Positions 56,790-64,000 of a DNA stretch of 64,000 bases are shown here, piece after piece; the stretch's first letter is position 1; every line of letters starts with the position of its first letter. The stretch lies in assembly GCA_010909165.1 (NCBI GenBank), contig MU008206.1:186001-250000 (forward strand), written 5' to 3'. Source of the stretch: Anthoceros angustus (lineage: Eukaryota > Streptophyta > Anthocerotopsida > Anthocerotales > Anthocerotaceae). Below the pieces are notes generated by a model. That model ran no database searches. It saw only the letters and a list, made by a program, of their open reading frames with translations, and had not been told where the DNA came from. The position numbers were made by a program, and so were the translations under genes.

Positions 56790-58600
56790 CTAATGGCTTA
56801 GGCCAAATGGACGCATATACGTTACGAACGTCGTAGTAAAGCATTCTACACCGCAAGGGGGACCCAGATGGGGTACCTGAAGGGCGATGAAGACGCATTG
56901 TCCGAGGTAAGCTTTGAAGTAAGAAAAGGGACAGGCCCGCGCCATCTTATGGGCGTGGTAGGATTTGGCACAGGACTTGAGAAATTTATTGAAGTCCTCG
57001 ACCATTGCCCCGTACATTTCGAGTGCGAGCGGGATAAGAGGTGGCCCGCTGTACTTCCTGATCTTCAGAGCCGTAACCCCAGCGGCAACCCAACCAGGGC
57101 GGTTGGTGATGACCTAAGCAGAGATGGTGTCTCGAGTAGGGTCTGTAATCACCACATCCGCCACCCAAACCTGATCACCGCGAACAAGGTAGAGGTCAGC
57201 CCGGATTGAGCGACCTATATGAAGAGTGTACCCCCGCTCCCTCCAAGCCATGTATCCACTTTCATGAGCGATGACAAACATGATATCGTGGATGGCATCA
57301 TGGGTGGCGATGCGGTGACCCCCGTGGGGACAACGAGCAAAGTGTACCCCAAAGTCATCAAGCGCAGAGCCACACTCACAGGTGAAGAGGGAAGACGCCA
57401 CAGGCTGGAGCAAGCCAAGACGGAATCGCATCACAGTGGTGAAGGTGGTTGGTGGGATAACAAAACCATTACCCCATATGCATGGACGAGCCTGAAGCTA
57501 AGCGCCTGCCCCTTTACCAGAACAAGAGCGAAGCCGAGCTCTTGTGGACCTAGGGATAGAGAAGTCCTCGAGGACAGACTAGAAAGCTTGGCCAAGCTGC
57601 TTCTCGAGTAGCGATGCCTGCAACCCCTTGAAACCGTCAGTGATGAAGGTCGAAAAAGGAGGTAGTTCCCCGTCGAGCGTCCGCAAAAAAGCATGTTCCT
57701 AGCTTGTCTCAAAGAAATTTGAAGGGGAAAGGTTCCCTACTCCACACCAATTACAAGACCCTCTAGAAAGAGCCTATCCTGAAGAATGAAGCGAGAAGCC
57801 TAAGCAGGGGCTGAGAGGGCCCAACTGCCTAAGAAAGCCACTGGTGTCCCCAAATTGCACTAGCATGGATGCTTGAAGTGAGCTAAATTGCCTGTTGGGC
57901 ACTTGAAGGCCCCTAGGCCCATGATGTTCCTTACAGTATCCATAATCTTCTTGTCAACACTTGCAGCCGAGACATGAGCACTAGAGACATAGACAACGTG
58001 CGGGTGAGGTAACCAGGGCGCCCAGCAAAACAGGAGGAAAGAATTCTGAAGGCCACCTCAGCATCCTCAAGCATAGCCGTCACCTCATTTAGTGAACAAT
58101 AGTCTCCACACATCCGCCTGTCCTTCCATTCGCCATTTTCACCTTTCTTTAATAGTAGCACTGTGATTGCTTTGACATGGAATAGGTCCTCCGCCAGACC
58201 CTAGTCAAGGAAGCTATCGATGAAGTCAGGCGAGCCGAAGGGGACCCCCAAAATCCGAAAACCCGAAGCCGGAGCAATTTTCCTAGCAGGAAACTGCAGA
58301 GTGGGGAGGATCCCCAACGGGGACCAAATATGGCACTTGGAGAGCTTGACCTATAAGACCATCAAAGAAAGCTCATTGGAGAAGAGCTCAAAGGCCTCCT
58401 TGACCTTGTCTTGAGGCCCAAGGATGTGAGAGTCATCTACTAGCGACGGTAAGACACAGTCGCGCACACAGGAAGCGACCCTGGATAGGGCCCAGTAGTG
58501 AGCAATAGCAAAGAGAGCACCGCCCAGAGGGTCTCCTTACCGTGCACCTGTGGTCAATTCTAAAACAGAAACGGCAAATCCCGAAGAGGCGTTTGTCATG
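56790..58600 (-). mobile_element. Second restriction-endonuclease-type LINE, decayed
   Basis: Read on the minus strand, it starts in the reverse transcriptase near 58560 (GDPLGGALFAIAHYWALSRV), with the active site LVDDSHILG at about 58430 and RILGVPFGSPDFIDSFLD after it. AEVAFRILSSCFAGRPGYL follows at about 58060. The C-terminal part has CECG, HFARCPHGGHRIATHD, RSIRADLYLVRGDQVWVADV and VITDPTRDT (57114-57434), the zinc and nuclease motifs also present in the element at 16.3-19.8 kb. The two are related but clearly diverged. Stops and shifts are frequent. No telomeric array follows its 3' end. Confidence 0.85.
58077..58170 (-). mobile_element. gypsy reverse-transcriptase fragment fused in frame into the LINE
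   Basis: Within the LINE frame, about 30 codons (TVLLLKKGENGEWKDRRMCG and DYCSLNEVT) match the start of gypsy reverse transcriptases. They replace the residues expected between the LINE blocks DLFHV and EVAFRILSS. The frame is open on both sides of the fusion. Confidence 0.7.
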
Positions 58601-59672
58601 ACACAGAATGATGTGCTGAATGATGCGTCCATGTGTAGTCGGATTGATGTGCTGGACATGCCTACATGTGGACACACATAGGAGCATACGGATGGTCTGG
58701 TATGGGCATGTGTGCCCCCATGTGCATATGTGCGTGTGATATGTGTGAGTGACAAGGTCAAGAGAGGACGACGTGCATTAAACGCCAAACCAGCTATAAG
58801 TCACGGCAGAATTACTGCTCAAAACGATCGGTAACGGGCAGTATGGCACAATTCCCGAGTTGAGCGACACGGCGCCTGATGTGGGTGCCCACGATTCAGC
58901 AAGAGACGACGCCGAGCGCGTAGATAGATAAAAGGGCCATAGGCCACGTAGGAAGACGGATTCACTATAACAATGAAGCCCGATTTATTACATGGCTGGA
59001 ATGACGTTGCCTATTACAGTAATGTCCGTGTAATACTTGACATGCCACGTCACGATACATGTTGGTACCGGTGCGAACGGGTGACCGCCTTATTACGTCT
59101 GCAAAACCATCATTGCGGGTTTCTTAGAGTGAAGGCAAACACCGGGATGACCTGCACGGCGACACGCTGGCGGTAATTGTCTGGCGTCCAACCCGTGCCT
59201 GCTGTCGTCACGTCATCAGGCCGTATGGCGAAAACGTCACCCAGTTGCTCATGGCATTCACCGCGTTCGGCCGGTCAAGGCGATATGCACGAATATTTTG
59301 TGGACGATGGGCACTGGCGGCCATGTGTGGGAGGCGGTCTCAGGCCCGCCATGTACCATCGCTCGGTTTTCCTGAACCATGCTCAAACAATGGGGCACAT
59401 ATTTAAAGCAATAAATCGAAGCGGCGGGAGGGCCTTCCAACCACGGGCGTGCTGCCGACAACATTTGTCGGATACACATAAGACGGGGCGGAGCCCATGT
59501 TCTGGCGAGGTGGATGAAAAACTGAGCCTATGATCTTTCAAGTGCAAAACAGAGGGCGATTCCACACCCTGAAACACCGGCCACAAATCAACACATTCCA
59601 ATGCCCTACTTTACTCACAACCCGCTCAGACCCTCTGCACTACGCAAAACCAGTATGTGTTTCAGAAACCAT
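58601..59672. other. Region with no recognised gene
   Basis: A TGTG-rich stretch lies at 58680-58760. Short plus-strand frames at 58973-59176 and 59177-59533 are open (the latter 118 codons) but have no recognised motif. Confidence 0.4.
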
Positions 59673-60840
59673 CTACCCCATCAGAAAGTCCGAAGCGGAG
59701 TTCCCACGACGAACTCCGACCTCCAAGGGCGAGTCCAGTGTTCCTGGTGCGAAGAAAAAGGCATACACTTCCCCAGACACCAAAACATAGCCTTTGCGAT
59801 TCCCAACGGAGTGGCAAGCTCGCACAATTAAGCACCCCTCAAGGACATGATATAGAGATGCCTGGTTCAGACGGAAATCAGTGTACGCCAAAAAGGGTTC
59901 ATGTCTTTTGTAGATGAAAGGCACCTTCGATGCATAGCCCACAGCCCAGTTGCGATCAATTGACGTCCTCAAAATTGCCATCTTCCCCTTCCCCTTGCAA
60001 GCTTTGGCCAGCAGGCCGCGCAAAGCTTTCTCAAGGCCGGACCACATAACGAGTCGCTCTTTCTGCCACATAGGGCCCACAGTGCGATACAGCATGTCCA
60101 TGCCCTCGTCCGTCCACTTCACCCACTGCAGCTCAGACTCTATTGCATCCCGCAAATACGGTTCTCCAAACACTGGGGGTGGGACTTTCAGCTCCTCCCC
60201 AAAAATTGGCGCATTTTCAAACACCAGATATCAAATCAGCTTGCCAACAGGTGAGAATTGAAGACCATGCGGCAGTGCGACGTGCCAATCTCGACAACAG
60301 TGCTGATTGTGACAAGGCCTTCCCCTTTGCGCATCACCTCTATCACATCAGCGCCGATTTCACCCAGCTCTTTCGCGCGCTCCACCCAATCATCACCCAA
60401 CCTAGGATGGCAGCCAACAAACCACGGTTGCGGAGGTCCCCACTTCTCCTTCCCCCGAACTGCCCATGGTCCTGCATCACTGTTGCATAATCGCCTATAC
60501 GAGTACTATGGGTCCGCGGACAATATTCACAGTGCCTCCGGCCATTCGTGACCTTCCCCTCATGATGGACTGGAACGGGCTCTACGTCCTCCCGCTTGTA
60601 TGCGTGTGCACATGTATACTCCCCACATGTGAACACGGAGTCTTGATTCCACTCAAAGCATGGCTTCGCTGGTAGACGCGTTGTGCACAATGCTTTGCGA
60701 CATTTTGCCATCTCATATGCCGCGTAATCTGAGAAGGCCTCGACCGAAGCTCGATGGCCTTCATCAGAGGAGCCGCCAGAGGAGTTGCATAGGCCACTGG
60801 GCAGGCCGATGCAGTGCCCATCCTGACTTTCCTCAGACAT
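59673..60840 (-). pseudogene. Unknown protein, broken into at least two frames
   Basis: The first part (60840-60343) has a cysteine-containing segment (TCGEYTCAHAYKRED, RRHCEYCPRTHSTRIGDYA). After a shift near 60410 it continues as DDWVERAKELGEIGADVIEV and LVTISTVVEIGTSHCRMVFN. The second part (60224-59673) is open for 183 codons (FGEPYLRDAIESELQWVKWT, KALRGLLAKACKGKGKMAIL, LNQASLYHVLEGCLIVRACH). The codon pattern and conserved-looking aromatic residues suggest a once-real protein, probably an accessory ORF of a transposon given the neighbours. I do not recognise the family, and a host gene with an intron between the parts is possible. Confidence 0.45.
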
Positions 60841-61238
60841 TATGGTTCCTCTTCAACAACTACTCCTTCACAACAGCAAGACGATGTTCAGCCGACCATG
60901 TTTGAATCTTCAGACAAGACCAGCAAGCCAAACAACTAACTCACTGCCCTCAACGCTTGTCGTGCCAAATCAAAAAGCGCAATCGTCTGAAAACTGCCTG
61001 CCCTCCAAACCGCCCGGGACCCGCTGAAGTGTGCAGGGTGTAAACTGGAACCGCCCTGAATAACTTGGGCGTGAAGATGCCAGTCTCCCGCCAAACCCAA
61101 GTGTACCAGGTCGGTTGTGAATGCGCTAGCGCATTAAGTCCCGACACCAGTTTACGCTCCCCCTATTCCCGCTCGCTGCTCTCCACGACGATTGCGCCAC
61201 CCTTGCCCGACATCTTCGTCCCCGGGTGCCATGAATGA

Positions 61239-62470
61239 GTGAGAACCCGCCGGGGTCAATCTCCCATGGCAGCGACTTGGCGAAATGGGCACATTCTGCA
61301 GATCGAGTGTCCATGTCCAGATTGCGGGCCTACAATCAAGAAATGTCGTGCTGATATCTCAATGCGCCATGTCGATGGGTGGGATGACTTTTTCAAGAAA
61401 CATGTAAGGCGTGTGCCGGTTGCCCAGAGCAAGTTGATGTCTGCAGCCCTCCATGGTCCCCTGATCTATTTCTTGGTTCCTTCCAGGGATATCCTCCGGA
61501 GTACCAGGAGGCATTTCGCCGCCACCGGGTGGCCTTCACTCGCCATACTATGGATGACTCAAACACCGCCCCCTGTGCTCCGGGTGACCCTCATCTTGTC
61601 ATGCCCACGCTTAGTGTCTTCGGGCCCGACGTCCCTCAGGAAGAGGGAGAATTCATTGACGGCATACCAGACCCTTGGCAAGATGTGCTGGCGTCCGAGG
61701 CTTCCATTCCACTGTATAATGTTACCGCTCCCCTTACAAGTCCGGAGAATCGGCTGTCTGCAACTCTGGGGCTCCTCACCATAAAGAAAGGTACCACACA
61801 ACGGACAGCGGGATGAATGCCATCTTCAAATTTGTCCAGAGTGCCCTGCTTCCTCCTGGTAACACGTTGCCCGGTAGTCGAGGGGAGGCCCGAAGGATCC
61901 TCCAGTCAATTGGGCAGGGTTGTCACCGAATCCCAGCATGTGTAAAAGGGTGTATGCTAGCATGGGGATCCCAGTCTAATGCAACTCATTGCAAGTGTGG
62001 GGAACCATTTTACAGGGAAAAGAAGGCAAGGCGTAGTGCCCCAGTCAGGCGAAAGACTTTGTTTTATTTCCCAAGCTGAACGCATCATCATGGATGTTCC
62101 GTTGTCCCAAGCTTGCAAAAAACCCGACATGGTTTACTAGGCACCGTAGTGTGAATGGTGACACTGGGCGATTCCGGCATGGGCCCGTTTGGACGAGGTT
62201 GATAACTTCGGCTTGGAGGACAGGCACATTCGCTTCTCCATCTCGACTGACGGTTTCAATCCCAGCGGTCACCGTTCAAGTGCATATTCCATATGGCCAG
62301 TTATGCTGGTTATTAATAATCTTCCGCCATGGTTGGCCACAAAGAAAGAGAGCGTCCTCCTGCCGCTGATAATCCCAGGTCCCACACAACCTGCCAACAT
62401 GGACGTTTATCTGGAGCCCTTACTGGATGAGCTCGTAACCCTACTAGAAAAGGGCACCCCATGTTACAGT
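61239..62470 (+). pseudogene. CACTA (En/Spm) TNP2-like transposase remnant
   Basis: The order follows TNP2 transposases. A transposase-associated zinc segment is at 61290-61370 (IECPCPDCGPTIKKCRADIS). After broken sequence, a block at 61890-62080 reads IPACVKGCMLAWGSQSN, HCKCGEPFYREKKARR and RKTLFYFP. The Transposase_21 core is at 62200-62450, with FSISTDGFNPSGHRSSAYSI, WPVMLVINNLPPWLATKK and LIIPGPTQPANMDVYLEPLL. At least three frame breaks occur, and the catalytic C-terminal part is missing after about 62460. No CACTA terminal repeat was identified. Confidence 0.85.
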
Positions 62471-64000
62471 CGATGTTGCAATTTTTTGTTACACTTCCAC
62501 ATTGCAACATGTTTTGGAGGCTTGGTATTAAGTTTGTTAGTTACATCCCCGTTTAGTGCGACCATCTTAACACGAACACGGCACTCTCTCTTCCCACCTC
62601 ACCCTTCCGGGTACACCTCTCTCACAAGCTATGGCGCGACTTTTGCTGACGGCCAGCCGGGCGCGCACAATCCCGTGTCGTTGTAGGAAGGAGTCCGTTC
62701 CCAAGGGAATGATAGGCTCCGTTTGCCGCGTTTCAGACGATTCTCACTTCACTTTGCGTCCATTCAGTCTCAACGCACATTCATCAGTTCGCATCTAACT
62801 ACTCGCAACGTTCACCGCACAGGCCCGGTGTGGCCAAACGTTTAAGGACCTGTCGTCTTCGCTCACACGTCACTCGCACCTCTAGTCCGTTCCTCTCCAC
62901 TCACACTACACTTATCGGTCTTAGGGAAAGACGGGTTACAGCCCGACCTCCTCCTTCTTGCTCGGCCTTCCGTCCGGGCTCTACGCCCTCCGAGTCCCTC
63001 CGGCCACACGCCCGTCCGCTCGGCGCCGGGCCGCGCTCGACGAGCACGGGTCCCCAGTCACCCTTCCCTGCACACACCACAACACGTTAGGTCCGTCACG
63101 GAACCTTGATCAATCTCTCCGGAGCTGTCGTGCCTGTTCAGTGACTCAGGACTCACGTTAGCAAGAAGACACACAAAGTGCAGAGCGGCATCAACACCAA
63201 GAAAGATGATTTATTGAGCTGACCCTCTTATACTACGCCCAAGTCGGCGCCTTTATTACACCCCCTATTCTGAGCTGATGGCCAGCTCAGTATACCCTAA
63301 TCGGCCGCCTACCATCCTATTTCCTCCTATCTCCTTCGTCGGCGGTGGGGCTGGGAAGGTCCCGGGTTCCGCCTTGGGATTGGTGGTCCAATCTCCCGTC
63401 TGATTCGGCGCGCAATCGGATGATCCGCGAGGCGGACCTCCTTCTCCCGAACTCCGCCAGTTACACGGCGGCGGTCGACGACCGCCACTACACAACGCCC
63501 TCCCCTCGGCCTCCCGTGGGTCCCCTCGGTGGGGCCACGCTATCTGCTCCCCTAGCGTAAGTCGAAGGGGCTCCTCCTCATCGCCGAGTCCCGACCTCGA
63601 GGTCCGGTCTCGACTCCGGAGTCTGAACTCCAGGAGTCCGTCTTATTTCCTGAGTCCGGTCGGCTGGGTCGGCCTCGTCTGAGGTTCGGACCTCGAGGTC
63701 CCACACACCACGTTAGGTCCGGTCCCCAAGCTCCGGACCCCTTATCTGTGGACCTCGTACTGCTAGGTCCTCATCCCTACCCCCCGACCCTTGTCTTGGG
63801 TCGGGTTGGCTCCTCGCCCCTTTGGGCCGCCTCCCTTCTCCCGGCGGGTTGCGGTGAACTTACCCCCGAGGTTCAAGGCCTCGCCTCCTTGAGGCTCTTC
63901 TCCCCATTGCCGTCGTCTCCAAACAGGGCCACTAGAGTCCCCGTGCTGTCCCCATGCCCTTCTTCCCCTCTGAGCCTTCCAGGGTCCGCCTATTTTACCG
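62471..64000. other. GC-rich tail with repeated GGTCCGG words and palindromes
   Basis: No gene is recognised. From 63580 on, words such as GGTCCGG, CCGGACC and GAGTCCGG recur in both orientations. The 12-base palindrome GACCTCGAGGTC occurs at 63593-63604 and 63689-63700. Such clustered short motifs resemble the subterminal repeats of CACTA elements or an LTR, but no boundary can be fixed because the window ends here. Confidence 0.5.

Overview
The window is nuclear DNA from a green plant of the streptophyte lineage. The reasons are Arabidopsis-type telomeric repeats (CCCTAAA/TTTAGGG), GT-AG introns mostly of 60-180 bp, proteins close to plant orthologues (ARL1, a cathepsin B, an F-box/kelch protein, mitochondrial GrpE, SPC25) and plant transposon families (copia, gypsy, MULE, CACTA, a restriction-endonuclease-type LINE). 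A membrane hybrid histidine kinase with Cache and HAMP domains points, by inference, to a seedless plant or streptophyte alga rather than a flowering plant.

Layout. 1-19.8 kb is repeat-rich: a decayed copia element with a tandemly repeated 3' end, a MULE/FAR1-type transposase on the minus strand, two long duplicated blocks (one holding 12-bp and 33-bp minisatellites), a degenerate telomere-like tract, and a broken LINE whose stop codon is followed at once by a perfect telomeric array. 20-54 kb is the gene island: GrpE (-), TEX261/SVP26 (+), F-box/kelch (-), ARL1 (-), SPC25 (+), a putative thylakoid-lumen protein (-), a Cache-HAMP hybrid histidine kinase (-), a glycine-rich protein (-), cathepsin B (-), a gypsy gag remnant (-) and a multi-ubiquitin-like-domain protein (-). 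GrpE/TEX261 and ARL1/SPC25 are divergent pairs with short shared upstream regions; TEX261 and the kelch gene converge. 54-64 kb returns to repeats: AT-rich DNA, a second LINE with a gypsy reverse-transcriptase fragment fused in frame, an unknown broken ORF pair, a CACTA transposase remnant and a GC-rich tail.

Exon models were built by hand from splice-site phase and family conservation; most close in frame over all exons (GrpE 321 aa, TEX261 241 aa, ARL1 182 aa, SPC25 230 aa, cathepsin B 347 aa, histidine kinase about 1,170 aa). No operons or functional clusters are expected or seen; the genes are unrelated housekeeping and signalling genes.

Six long, nearly identical direct duplications occur (2.8-5.8, 8.0/10.5, 12.0-15.5, 17.7-19.1, 21.5/24.8, 41.2-44.6 kb). 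Their copies differ mainly by small indels, many at CTG/CAG. This pattern may reflect assembly or base-calling error, so the single-base frame breaks noted below should be read with caution.
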